Positions 34,250 through 43,000 of a DNA stretch of 64,000 bases are shown here, piece after piece. Numbering within the stretch: position 1 is the stretch's first letter; each line of letters opens with the position of its first letter. A program made the translations under genes and the position numbers. Below the pieces are notes generated by a model. That model was not told the DNA's origin, did no database searches, and saw only the letters and a list, made by a program, of their open reading frames with translations. Origin of the DNA: Phycisphaerales bacterium (lineage in GTDB: Bacteria; Planctomycetota; Phycisphaerae; Phycisphaerales; UBA1924); assembly GCA_040217175.1 (NCBI GenBank), contig JAVJNT010000001.1, forward strand, positions 930,001-994,000. The letters are read 5' to 3'.

Positions 34250-35356
34250 ATGGCCCAAGCCACCACGAATAGCGCCGACGCCTCTTCCGCCGGAGCCAGG
34301 CCCAGCGACTCCCTGGACAACGACACGCTGGTGGGGTGGCTGCGGTCGATGCAGCTCATCCGCGAGTTCGAGACGCGTACGCAGCAGGCCTACCAGCAGG
34401 CCAAGATCGGCGGCTTCTGCCACATCTACTCGGGCCAGGAGGCCTGCGCCGTCGGCACCATCGGCTGCACCAACCCCGATGACCCGGTGATTACGGCCTA
34501 CCGCGACCACGGCCACGCCCTCGCGCGCGGCATGACGCCCCGCGTGTGCATGGCCGAGATGTACGGCAAGATCGACGGTTGCGCCAAGGGCAAGGGCGGG
34601 TCGATGCACATGTTCGACAAGCCCAACCACCTGTACGGTGGCCACGGCATCGTCGGCGCCCAGACGCCGCTCGGCGCGGGGCTCGCGTTCGCCACACGCT
34701 ACGAGTGGGAAGTGCTCGGCACAGGCTCGAAGAAGGTGTGCTTGTGCTACCTGGGCGACGGCGCCGTCGACCAGGGCGCGTTCCACGAGGCCCTGAACCT
34801 CTCGTCGCTGTTCGGCCTGCCGGTGATTTATGTCATCGAGAACAACGGCTACTCGATGGGCACGTCGATCGATCGGCATACCGCGAACCACAAGGACCTG
34901 ATCTCGCGCGGCAAGAGCTACGGGATTCACTCAGTCCAGATCGACGGGCTCGACATTCGCGACGTGTACGACCAGTTCAAGCCCGTGGTCGATCGCTGCC
35001 GCGAGGAGCAGGAGCCTGCCTTCGTCGATCTCTTGACCTATCGGTACCAAGGACACTCGATGAGCGACCCGCAGAAGTACCGGACGAAGGACGAGGTCGA
35101 CGAGTACAAGGGCAAGGACTCGATCGCCGCCTTGCTCGATCACCTGATGAACGATCGGGGGGTCATGGACGAGGACTCGTGGAAGACGATGCGGGGCGAG
35201 ATCCGCGACATCGTCAAGGATGCGGTGGAGTTCGCCGAGTCGGCCGAGGCCCCGGACGTGGAGGCCGAGCTTTATTCGGACGTCTTCGTCTATCCGCAAC
35301 CAAATCTGAGTCCGACTCGGGACTACGTGCACGGCTCCAAGAACCCGCTGCTCTAG
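34250..35356 (+). CDS. pdhA: Pyruvate dehydrogenase E1 component, alpha subunit
   Basis: A 368-residue subunit of the thiamine-diphosphate-dependent E1 that decarboxylates pyruvate and acetylates lipoyl E2. The signatures are clear: GFCHIYSGQEACAVG, AYRDHGHALARGMTP, the TDP-binding GDGAVDQGAFHEALN ... IENN, the phosphorylation-loop region YRYQGHSMSDP and the C-terminal DVEAELYSDVFVYP. The E1 beta gene normally follows directly, but here the next 400 bases have no gene, and no pdhB, E2 or E3 is in the window. I chose the ATG at 34250; GGGGAG lies 14 bases upstream. Lipoate from the lipA product serves the same complex. Confidence 0.93.
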   Translation: MAQATTNSADASSAGARPSDSLDNDTLVGWLRSMQLIREFETRTQQAYQQAKIGGFCHIYSGQEACAVGTIGCTNPDDPVITAYRDHGHALARGMTPRVCMAEMYGKIDGCAKGKGGSMHMFDKPNHLYGGHGIVGAQTPLGAGLAFATRYEWEVLGTGSKKVCLCYLGDGAVDQGAFHEALNLSSLFGLPVIYVIENNGYSMGTSIDRHTANHKDLISRGKSYGIHSVQIDGLDIRDVYDQFKPVVDRCREEQEPAFVDLLTYRYQGHSMSDPQKYRTKDEVDEYKGKDSIAALLDHLMNDRGVMDEDSWKTMRGEIRDIVKDAVEFAESAEAPDVEAELYSDVFVYPQPNLSPTRDYVHGSKNPLL

Positions 35357-35760
35357 CGGCACTTAGGAATCCGCCGCGAGTCGCGCCGCGCGTACGCCTC
35401 GTAGAACTGCACACGAACATAGGGAAACACCCCATCGCGGGATGAGCGTTCGTTCATCCGATGTGCTGTATGGTTGCCCCTTCCGCAGAGAGGCCCGCCG
35501 GCGTCGGTGGCTCTCGCGGGCGGCCCCGGCATGGATGTCGGAGCCCGTTCAGGCCCTGGACCTCGAAGCATCGCGTCCAGGGCTGGTCACGACCCACACC
35601 TTATCAGGCAGGCAGTACCGCTTCGGTTCGTTGAGATTCTCCGGATTGTGCGGCTCGGGCAAGGTCGAAAAGCCCAACAAGCCGGGCAAGAAGCCGAGAC
35701 TCGTGGGCGATCGGAATGGAAGCTGGTGGTGCGTCCTGGTGTGGGGCGCTGGAGGACACG
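35357..35760. other. Intergenic region without a convincing gene
   Basis: 404 bases between pdhA and the polysaccharide-locus beta-helix gene. Open frames here (for example 35442-35768) have no recognisable domain, lack a proper start context and overlap the real gene, so I reject them. It must hold the promoter of the polysaccharide locus, but I see no clear -35/-10 pair. A small hairpin (CATC-GCGG-GATG near 35433-35444) is the only structure. An SD (GGAGGA) sits just before the ATG at 35761. Confidence 0.6.
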
Positions 35761-38007
35761 ATGCTTGATCGCCGCCGTTCTGTAACGGCCATCTTGATGG
35801 CCGCTTCTGTGATCGCACTCCCCACGAACCTCCTGGCATCACAGGAGAGTGGTGAGGACAGCAAGGCAGAGAATCGCAACTCGCTGCAGCGGGACGCCCG
35901 CGCGACCAAGGAGCAGTTGGAAGCTGCTCGAACCGCCGACCCGCGTTTCTTCCTGACCGGCCCGAGTTCCCAAGCGCTGACGTCCAGCCGCACGCGGGTG
36001 CGTGCATCGGGCCTCCGCCGCCAGTACACGGCCGAGGAGCTTGCCGAGATCCGGGCCGCCAGGATGCGGCTGATCCGGGACATGGGCGCCGGCCCCGCTC
36101 AAGACCCAGGCGGCGTGGTCCTCAGCCACCCGACGCTCGGCCGCATCACCATCAGGATGCCCGGCGTGAATCCGCTCCCGCCAATCGGCACCGGGCCTGG
36201 CTCGATGCAGCAGCCCGTCCCGGGGGTACTCGCCGGTCCGAGCCCGACCGCGGGCACGTACTCGTCGGACCCGGTCGGGGGCTCGAAGGGCGGCGGATCG
36301 GGCGACTTCCCCGTTCTGCGTCCGGGGTCGGGCTTCGCCGGCCCGACGCCGCAGCCCGCGGCAGTGGGCAACCCCAGCCTGCCGGGCTACGACGCCCAGG
36401 CGATCGCACGGTGGGACGTCGTGCCCTACCAGGACTTCGACGACAAGTTCCACGTGGGCGTGGTTGCGTTCCACATGAACGGCATCGACCGCGTGGAATT
36501 CAGCGCGAACGGCGGTCCCTGGTCGCCGGTCACCGAGATGAAGCTCAATCCGCGCACGAACGTGTGGGAGTACACGGTGATCGTGGACGCGAGCGACTTC
36601 GATGACGGCCTCGTCGAGATCCGCGCTCGCGCGTTCCCGAAGCTTGCGGGCGAGGTCCGCGTCCTCGGTGGCCCGCTCGACGGCCACAACGACGGCTCGA
36701 TCGACTTCCGCAACGGCGTGCATTCGATGTTCCTGAACGCGAACGCCGGCGGCAGCCTGCCCAAGCACGAGGTGTACGCCGATGCCCAGAACGGCAACGA
36801 CGACACCGGCGACGGAACCCGCGACAACCCGTACCGCACGCCCGTGCACGCGTTGGCAACGATCACGGCCGAGCACGGCAGCTCCGACGGCGCCGTGTGC
36901 TACCTGCTGCCTGGCGAGTACGTCTGGGAGGGCATCCGCTTCCCCGACGACATCGAGACGATGTACCGCTGGGCCAAGGTGACGCCCGCGCCCGGCGTCG
37001 AAGCGGACGAGGTCAAGTTCGTGGACAACGAGCCCGCGGGCTTCCGCACCCGCCTGATCCGAGCGCACAACGTAACGATGACGGGCGAGGGCACGCCGCG
37101 CACGGTCCGGTCCAAGGACACGTACTTCTGGCTGAGTAACTCGACGATCGTGGGCGATACGCGCTTCGAGGGCGGAGGCATCGCATCGGGCAGCAACGAC
37201 TGGGCGGGCATCTACGGCACGGACGTCCGAGCCATCGAGGTCCGCTCGCCGTTCCGCTCGTCGACGTTCGTCCGAAACGTCGAGGCCAGCGGCTTCTCGG
37301 ATACGCCCTTCGGCTCGGATACGCTCGTGATCAACGCCGACGTCCGCGACTTCACGCGGAACCCTGACGGCACGCACGCGGACGTCTTCCACTGGTTCTG
37401 GCGCGACGACATGGATCGCGAGAACCGCCTCATCTACAACCTCCGCGTCTACGAGTTCCCGCTCCTTGGATTCCTCATGAATCCCATCCGCGGCGGCGAG
37501 CAGGAACTCGAAGACGTCGCCATCGTAAACGTCCACATCTCCAAGGACGAGGCCAGCGTCGGCTCGAGCATGTGGAACTTCGACGTGGACCACCTGGTCA
37601 TCTCGGGACTCCAGCTTCCCGACCAGACCTTCCGATTCGACGTCCACCGCCAGGACGACGACGGCGAGCTGACCATCACCAACCTCTCGGTGTCGAACAG
37701 CATCTTCGCCAAGATCACCGGCAACGCCCTGCCCGAGGACGGACGCTTCCGCAACATCCACGTCATCGACGGCCAGTCGCACATGGCCTGGGTGCCCCCC
37801 GGTGTGAACATCACCGAGGGCAGCGTCCACGGCGGCGACACGCGTGAGGCCATCTTCGTCAGCCCACGCAGCAAGAATTACCAGCCACGGCCTTCGAGCA
37901 TCGTGTGGGGCCGAATCCCCGCGGCCGACCTGCTGTCGCCCGCCGACGTCATGGGCCGTCCCGCTCGCGGCGACATGGTGTCCCTAGGCGCCTACTTCGG
38001 CGGCTGA
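35761..38007 (+). CDS. Exported right-handed beta-helix protein
   Basis: A 748-residue secreted protein. A signal peptide (MLDRRRSVTAILMAASVIALPTNLLA) is followed by a polar region (about 30-220) rich in Gly/Pro/Ser, then a beta-sandwich-like segment (about 225-340: VVPYQDFDDKFHVGVVAFHMNG). The rest, from KHEVYADAQNGNDDTGDG and YRTPVHALATI, is a right-handed parallel beta helix of the pectate-lyase type: the opening 'NG-DD-GDGTRDNPY' is the common start. No lyase catalytic residues are evident to me. Being first in the polysaccharide locus, it may modify, anchor or bind the polymer outside the cell. SD GGAGGA is present. Confidence 0.82.
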   Translation: MLDRRRSVTAILMAASVIALPTNLLASQESGEDSKAENRNSLQRDARATKEQLEAARTADPRFFLTGPSSQALTSSRTRVRASGLRRQYTAEELAEIRAARMRLIRDMGAGPAQDPGGVVLSHPTLGRITIRMPGVNPLPPIGTGPGSMQQPVPGVLAGPSPTAGTYSSDPVGGSKGGGSGDFPVLRPGSGFAGPTPQPAAVGNPSLPGYDAQAIARWDVVPYQDFDDKFHVGVVAFHMNGIDRVEFSANGGPWSPVTEMKLNPRTNVWEYTVIVDASDFDDGLVEIRARAFPKLAGEVRVLGGPLDGHNDGSIDFRNGVHSMFLNANAGGSLPKHEVYADAQNGNDDTGDGTRDNPYRTPVHALATITAEHGSSDGAVCYLLPGEYVWEGIRFPDDIETMYRWAKVTPAPGVEADEVKFVDNEPAGFRTRLIRAHNVTMTGEGTPRTVRSKDTYFWLSNSTIVGDTRFEGGGIASGSNDWAGIYGTDVRAIEVRSPFRSSTFVRNVEASGFSDTPFGSDTLVINADVRDFTRNPDGTHADVFHWFWRDDMDRENRLIYNLRVYEFPLLGFLMNPIRGGEQELEDVAIVNVHISKDEASVGSSMWNFDVDHLVISGLQLPDQTFRFDVHRQDDDGELTITNLSVSNSIFAKITGNALPEDGRFRNIHVIDGQSHMAWVPPGVNITEGSVHGGDTREAIFVSPRSKNYQPRPSSIVWGRIPAADLLSPADVMGRPARGDMVSLGAYFGG

Positions 38008-38025
38008 TCGGCGAATAATCCGCCG

Positions 38026-39597
38026 ATGACACCCACCACCAAGATCGATCACCCGCGGCGAACCTTGCGTTCGCCGTGGGTGCTCTTGCGTGGTGAGGCA
38101 TCGACGCTGCCCGGGTTCTCGGCGTCCGAAGAGGTCGGCCGATGGAGGCTCCTGACCAGAGACGGATCGCGACCGGCGGGCTTCGAAGTGGGCGAACAAG
38201 GTTGGAGCTATCGCTCGCGACCCTTCTCGCATGCGGCAGCATGGCACGCGACGTCTGCCGACGGGTCGATCCGAGCGCTCGGCAGCGATCCGGCCATCCT
38301 TGCCCGAGCGATTGGTGCACGGCCCGATCCATCGTCGCTCGTCGATGACCTTGTCCTGGGGTTCCGGCCAGATGGGCGATCGCCGTACGAGGGAATCTCG
38401 CCGTGCGGTTCGGCAGATGCGATGGTGTACGGGCCAGCGGGCGTCGAAGTCGTGCCCCAATCGAACGATCCGGAGCCCCTCGCAACGCTCGGCGAGCGCA
38501 TCGCGGCTTCCATGAACGACGGAGCCTGCCTCGAGCTCACGGGCGGCGTCGACAGCAGGCTGCTGCTCGCCCTCGGTATTGGCTCGGGCGGAACGCCCGG
38601 TCGAGCGTTCACCATCGGCGACGACGGCGATCCGGACGTCCGCATCGCTCGCGCGTTGGCTGACGAGCTCGGCATGGAACATCGGACGCTGGCCATTGAC
38701 GCCGACGAGGCCGACGAGGCTCGGCTGCTCGACGATACCCGCGCGTTCGTGGACGAGAGCGGGCAGGTGTGCAACGCCGCGGCCTATGGCTGGCTTCCGT
38801 CGATGTTCCGCCGGCTCGAGGACTTCCGTTCCGAGCAACTGTCGGGCGTGGGCGGCGAGGTTGGCGAGGGGTTCTATTACACGGGGCTCGATCGACTGTT
38901 CGAACTGGTCAACTCGCCGCGGCTCTGGCTCCGGGCCCGGGCCGTCGTCGATGGCGGCAGATGGGCCCGCCTATTCGAACCCGGAGTGTGTTCTCGTCGG
39001 CTGCGCGAGGTCGCACGCGAACGCACGGAACTGTACGAACGCAAGCCCTGGCGACTTCGCACCGACGACTTCTATCTGCACGCTCGCATCCATGGCTGGG
39101 CGGTGCCGGTCATCCGCGCATCGGCCGCGTGGTACCAGCCGATCACGCCGTTCCTTTCGGCCGAGTATCTTGCCTGGTCAAAGTCCTTGTCGGCCCAGCA
39201 GCGCCACGGCCGTGCCGCCCAACGCGAGCAGATCGCTCGGCTGGCCCCGCAGATCTCGGGCATCCCGTACGCAGCCTCGCTGCCGCCCCAACGGGGAGGC
39301 AAGCTTGCCCGCCGGGTGGCCAAGGCCCGGCGCCTGGCGGGCCGGGTGCTGCCGCGCCCGAGCGAGCAACCCGAGCGGTGGGCGGCGACGGCGGGTTCCC
39401 TCATGCGGTCGCTCGATGGTGCCGATAGTGTGGTCGATCGCCTGCGTACGCTCGATGGCGTGCGGGTCGACCGCGTCGCGGAGGTCTTGGCGTCCGACCC
39501 CCGCACGAGCGCCCACGCGATCGGGGCCTTGCTGACCATGGCCCATGCGATCGATCGGCTGTCGGACGCGCGACCACCAGACGACCGACCGGCGTAG
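38026..39597 (+). CDS. Asparagine-synthase-like protein without N-terminal glutaminase
   Basis: A 523-residue cytoplasmic protein. It keeps the PP-loop of the synthetase domain (LELTGGVDSRLLLAL near residue 180; usual SGGxDS), then the ADELGMEHRTLAIDADEADE segment. The first residues (MTPTTKIDH) lack the Cys2 nucleophile of glutamine amidotransferases, so ammonia cannot come from glutamine in this protein. Such AsnB-like proteins occur in exopolysaccharide loci of other bacteria and may amidate uronic acids or another acceptor. This is inference from context. It begins 18 bases after the beta-helix gene. Confidence 0.78.
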   Translation: MTPTTKIDHPRRTLRSPWVLLRGEASTLPGFSASEEVGRWRLLTRDGSRPAGFEVGEQGWSYRSRPFSHAAAWHATSADGSIRALGSDPAILARAIGARPDPSSLVDDLVLGFRPDGRSPYEGISPCGSADAMVYGPAGVEVVPQSNDPEPLATLGERIAASMNDGACLELTGGVDSRLLLALGIGSGGTPGRAFTIGDDGDPDVRIARALADELGMEHRTLAIDADEADEARLLDDTRAFVDESGQVCNAAAYGWLPSMFRRLEDFRSEQLSGVGGEVGEGFYYTGLDRLFELVNSPRLWLRARAVVDGGRWARLFEPGVCSRRLREVARERTELYERKPWRLRTDDFYLHARIHGWAVPVIRASAAWYQPITPFLSAEYLAWSKSLSAQQRHGRAAQREQIARLAPQISGIPYAASLPPQRGGKLARRVAKARRLAGRVLPRPSEQPERWAATAGSLMRSLDGADSVVDRLRTLDGVRVDRVAEVLASDPRTSAHAIGALLTMAHAIDRLSDARPPDDRPA

Positions 39598-39606
39598 GAA
39601 CACCCC

Positions 39607-40230
39607 ATGAGCGCACCGCAAGCCATGCCAGTGCCTCAGGAGTATCCCAAGCGAACGCTGCCCGTCCGGATCGTGAACCGCGTGTACAGCACCGCGACCC
39701 GGCTGCTCTGGCGGTCCCGGCTCCACGGCCTGGGCCGGGGCGCGTACGTGCACCATACCAGCAGCTTCGTGCGGCCGTCGCGCATCTCGATCGGGCCGCA
39801 GGTCACCCTGTTCCGCGGCGCACGCATCGAGGCCGTCGGCGCCGGGCCGGGTCCGCAGGTCGTGCTCGGCGAGCGTGTCTCGATCCAGCGTGACGTGCAC
39901 ATCGGCGCCTGCCAGAGCGTCGAGATCCTCGAGGGTACCGTCTTTGGCTCGGGCGTGTACGTGACCGACCACGATCACGACTACCGCGATCCAAAGCGCG
40001 GGTACTTTGGCACGGGCGAACTGCTCGCGGCCCCCGTGCGCATCGGCCCGAGGGCGTGGATCGGGGAGCGCGCGATCATCCTGAAGGGCGTCACGGTGGG
40101 CGAGGGCGCGATCGTTGGCGCAGGGGCGCTGGTCAATCGCGACGTGCCGTCGTACTGCATCGCCGTCGGCGTACCGGCGAAGGTGATCCGCCGGTTCGAC
40201 TTCGAGCAGGGCCAGTGGGTGGCGGCGTGA
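39607..40230 (+). CDS. Hexapeptide-repeat acyltransferase (WcaF/LbH type)
   Basis: A 207-residue acetyltransferase with a left-handed beta-helix built from hexapeptide repeats (RISIGPQVTLFRGARIEA, VVLGERVSIQRDVHIGA, PVRIGPRAWIGERAIILKGVTVGEGAIVGAGA). The catalytic His lies in the YVTDHDHDY insert. Family members transfer acetyl from acetyl-CoA to sugars in exopolysaccharides (WcaF, maltose acetyltransferase type). It should decorate the polymer made by the locus. Its stop overlaps the GTG of the glycosyltransferase gene (GTGA). Confidence 0.88.
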   Translation: MSAPQAMPVPQEYPKRTLPVRIVNRVYSTATRLLWRSRLHGLGRGAYVHHTSSFVRPSRISIGPQVTLFRGARIEAVGAGPGPQVVLGERVSIQRDVHIGACQSVEILEGTVFGSGVYVTDHDHDYRDPKRGYFGTGELLAAPVRIGPRAWIGERAIILKGVTVGEGAIVGAGALVNRDVPSYCIAVGVPAKVIRRFDFEQGQWVAA

Positions 40231-41552
40231 ACGGGCGACGCGTGGCCATCGTGTCGTACTACTTCCCGCCCATCGGCGGCGCGGGCACGCAGCGGGCCGC
40301 CAAGCTGTGCCGATACCTCGGCGAATTCGGCTGGACTCCGACGGTCGTCTGCTGCGCCCCCACTGGCGACGGAGCGGCGCGCGGCGTTTCGGCCGCGTAT
40401 CTCGATGATCGCATGGCCGACTCCGACGTACCCGTCGGCACCCATGTCGAACGCATCGAGGGCGAGGACCATCGGACCTGGCTCGACAAGGCCCAGGCGT
40501 ACGTCGAATCGCTCGTCAAAGGGCAACAGATCGACGTCGTCCTGGTCACGATGTCGCCGTTCTGGATGGCGCCGCTCGCGGAGCGACTGGCCAGCCGCGT
40601 GCCCGTCGTGGTCGACCTTCGCGACCCGTGGGCCCTGGACGGCGTGCCCATCTACCGCCACAAGTGGCAGTGGAAGACCGACTTCGAGGCGATGGCTCGA
40701 ACCTTGCGGGCCGCGAGCCACGTGGTGATGAACACCGACGAAGCCCGGCGTGCGGCCTTGGACGCGTTCGATGGTCTGGATGCCGACTGCGTGTACGTGA
40801 TCACCAACGGGTTTGATCGCGCCGACTTCGAGGCCGCCGAGCCAGCAGATCGTCCCGATGGCGCGAGGTTCGTGCTCGTGCACACGGGCACGTTCCTGAC
40901 CGGCCAGGCCGTCGCACCCGCCGGCGTGGTTGGGCGGCTGAAGCGAACGATCCACTATCGTCCCGAGCCGATCCGCCCCCTGGGGCGTTCGGTGGGCCCG
41001 GTGCTCGAGGCCATCGACCTCCTCCGAAGCGAGCGGCCCGAGCTGATGGAGGGCTTCCGCTTCGTGCACGTGGGCAACCTCGACGCGGCGACCAAGGCGT
41101 GGATCGACGCGAGCCCGGCGAAGGACCTGGTCGAGCCGGTGGGCTACCTGCCGCACGACGCTTCGATCTCTCGCCTCTTAAGCGCCGATGCTCTATTCCT
41201 GCACCTGCACGGCCTGCCGCCCGGCCACCGGGCCCGCATCGTGCCTGGCAAGACGTACGAGTACCTTGCCAGCGGCCGGCCCATCCTGGGCGCGCTGCCC
41301 GAGGGCGACGCTCGGGACCTACTGATGGGTCGCGAGCGGTGCTTGCTGGCCGATCCCTGTGACGCGCGGACCATCGCCGACGCACTCGCCACGCTGATCG
41401 AGAGGGGCGGCGATCTCGCCGAGCGTCCGCTGAGCGATCCAGGACTGGGTCGGTTCGAGCGGCGCGAGATCGCGCGCCGGATGGCCGGGGTGCTCTCCAC
41501 CGCCATCGGCGCGACGCCGGCCGAGGCCCCTGCCACGGCGGGTGCGTCGTGA
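40227..41552 (+). CDS. Glycosyltransferase family 4-type
   Basis: A 441-residue GT-B-fold glycosyltransferase. The N-terminus VAIVSYYFPPIGGAGTQRAAKLCRYL is typical of GT4 acceptor domains. The C-terminal donor-binding part has VVLVTMSPFWMAPLA, FVHVGNL, VEPVGYLPHDASISRLLSADALFLH and RIVPGKTYEYLASGRPILG, with the E-x7-E-like motif replaced by KTYEYLASGRP (Glu at 'YEY'). It probably adds a sugar to the lipid-linked repeat unit at the inner membrane. The start is a GTG that overlaps the preceding stop, and the next gene overlaps its stop by one base. Confidence 0.87.
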   Translation: MNGRRVAIVSYYFPPIGGAGTQRAAKLCRYLGEFGWTPTVVCCAPTGDGAARGVSAAYLDDRMADSDVPVGTHVERIEGEDHRTWLDKAQAYVESLVKGQQIDVVLVTMSPFWMAPLAERLASRVPVVVDLRDPWALDGVPIYRHKWQWKTDFEAMARTLRAASHVVMNTDEARRAALDAFDGLDADCVYVITNGFDRADFEAAEPADRPDGARFVLVHTGTFLTGQAVAPAGVVGRLKRTIHYRPEPIRPLGRSVGPVLEAIDLLRSERPELMEGFRFVHVGNLDAATKAWIDASPAKDLVEPVGYLPHDASISRLLSADALFLHLHGLPPGHRARIVPGKTYEYLASGRPILGALPEGDARDLLMGRERCLLADPCDARTIADALATLIERGGDLAERPLSDPGLGRFERREIARRMAGVLSTAIGATPAEAPATAGAS

Positions 41553-43000
41553 TGGCGCTGACCTCCATGCTCGCGCAGATCGCTGGCAGCGACCTGGACT
41601 ACACGAACCAGACGTCGGTGCACCCGGTCGGCCTGCTCGTGCTGGGCGTGCTGGGCGTGCTGGTGTTCACGCTGCCCCGGCGCTGGTCGCTGGCGCCGCT
41701 GCTCGTCCTGGCGTGCTTCGTGCCCGCGGGGCAACGCATCGCGCTGCTCGGGCTGGACTTCACGTTCCTCCGGCTGCTCGTGATCGCCTACTGGGTACGG
41801 ATCCTGGCGTTCCGAGACTACAAGGGACTCCGGTTGGTAGCGCTCGATTACGCCGTGGGTGCGTGGATCCTGATCGTCTCGCTGGTGTTCGTGCTGCAAT
41901 GGGCGGGCGTGTCGGCGGTCATCAACCGCGCGGGATACATCTACGAGTCGCTTGGCATCTACGTCACGTTCCGGTGCCTGCTGCGCTCGTGGGCCGACGT
42001 CGAGCGCACCATCGTGATCCTGTCGCTGGTAGCCCTGAGCTGCGCGGGCTTCTTCATGATCGAGAAGCAGACCGGGTACAACATGTTCTCGGTCATGGGC
42101 GGGGTGCGCACGTATACCCAGGTGCGTGAGGGTCGGCTGCGCGCCCAGGGTGCCTTCAGCCATCCCATCATGGCCGGCTGCTTCTTCGCCATCGTGCTCG
42201 TGCTGGCCTCGGGGCTCTTCATGAATCGCCGCAAGCGGGCGACCGCGATGGCCGGGTGCATCGCCTCGGCCACGATCGTCATCATGTGCGCGTCGAGCAC
42301 GCCGCTGCTCGCGGTGCTCTCTGGCGGCGTCGGGATGGCCTTCGCCTGGATCCGCGAGGTACTCCGGCCGTTCCGCTATGCGTTGGTCGTCATGCTGGTG
42401 ATGCTGCACTTCGTGATGGAAGGCCCGGTGTGGGCCCTCATCGCCCGCGTGAGCGCCGTGGGCGGCTCGACCGCGTGGCACCGCAAGCACCTCATCGACA
42501 AGACCGTCGAGAACTTCGGCGAGTGGGCCATCCTGGGCACCCGAACGACCGAACACTGGGGCTACGGCCTCCAGGACGTGACCAACCAGTACATCCTCGA
42601 GGGGGTCCGGGGCGGCGTCTGGGGCATGGCGGCCTTCGTCGTGGTCATCGTCCTCGGATTCCGCGCGGTCGGCAAGGCCCTCAGGAGCGAACCGAATCGC
42701 CAGGGGCTGTTCTGGCTGAAGTGGGCCGTCGGCGCCAGCTTATTCACCCACTGCATGGCGTTCATCGGCGTCTCGTACTTCGGCCAGACCCGCGTGTCGT
42801 GGTTCCTGACGCTCGCGCTGGCGGCCACGATCTCGCAGTTGCCCAGCATGAAGCCGCGCCCGCGGAATCCCAACGGGAGCCAATCCAGCAATGACCAACG
42901 ACTCGCGCGTGGCCGTCCTCGTCATCAGCTACAACACGAAAGAGATGACCCTCGCCTGCTTACGCACGATCCGCGAGGGGGCGAGCGCGACCAGCCATGA
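41552..43000 (+). CDS. O-antigen polymerase/ligase-like membrane protein
   Basis: A 482-residue protein with about 10-12 hydrophobic helices and a large periplasmic-type loop (about 155-215, with GFFMIEKQTGYNMFSVMGGVRTY). The helix pattern and the GGG/ARG-rich loop match the Wzy/WaaL superfamily, which polymerises repeat units or ligates glycans to an acceptor. Which of the two it is cannot be decided here. The last 36 codons overlap the next gene by 110 bases, so the C-terminus is unusual (rich in Arg/His/Gln) and may be a read-through of a frameshift or a real overlap. The ATG overlaps the previous stop (TGATG). Confidence 0.8.
   Translation: MALTSMLAQIAGSDLDYTNQTSVHPVGLLVLGVLGVLVFTLPRRWSLAPLLVLACFVPAGQRIALLGLDFTFLRLLVIAYWVRILAFRDYKGLRLVALDYAVGAWILIVSLVFVLQWAGVSAVINRAGYIYESLGIYVTFRCLLRSWADVERTIVILSLVALSCAGFFMIEKQTGYNMFSVMGGVRTYTQVREGRLRAQGAFSHPIMAGCFFAIVLVLASGLFMNRRKRATAMAGCIASATIVIMCASSTPLLAVLSGGVGMAFAWIREVLRPFRYALVVMLVMLHFVMEGPVWALIARVSAVGGSTAWHRKHLIDKTVENFGEWAILGTRTTEHWGYGLQDVTNQYILEGVRGGVWGMAAFVVVIVLGFRAVGKALRSEPNRQGLFWLKWAVGASLFTHCMAFIGVSYFGQTRVSWFLTLALAATISQLPSMKPRPRNPNGSQSSNDQRLARGRPRHQLQHERDDPRLLTHDPRGGERDQP

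Noticed and set aside
35442-35768. 108-codon open frame before the beta-helix gene
   Set aside because: No domain or SD, and it overlaps the better supported gene start.
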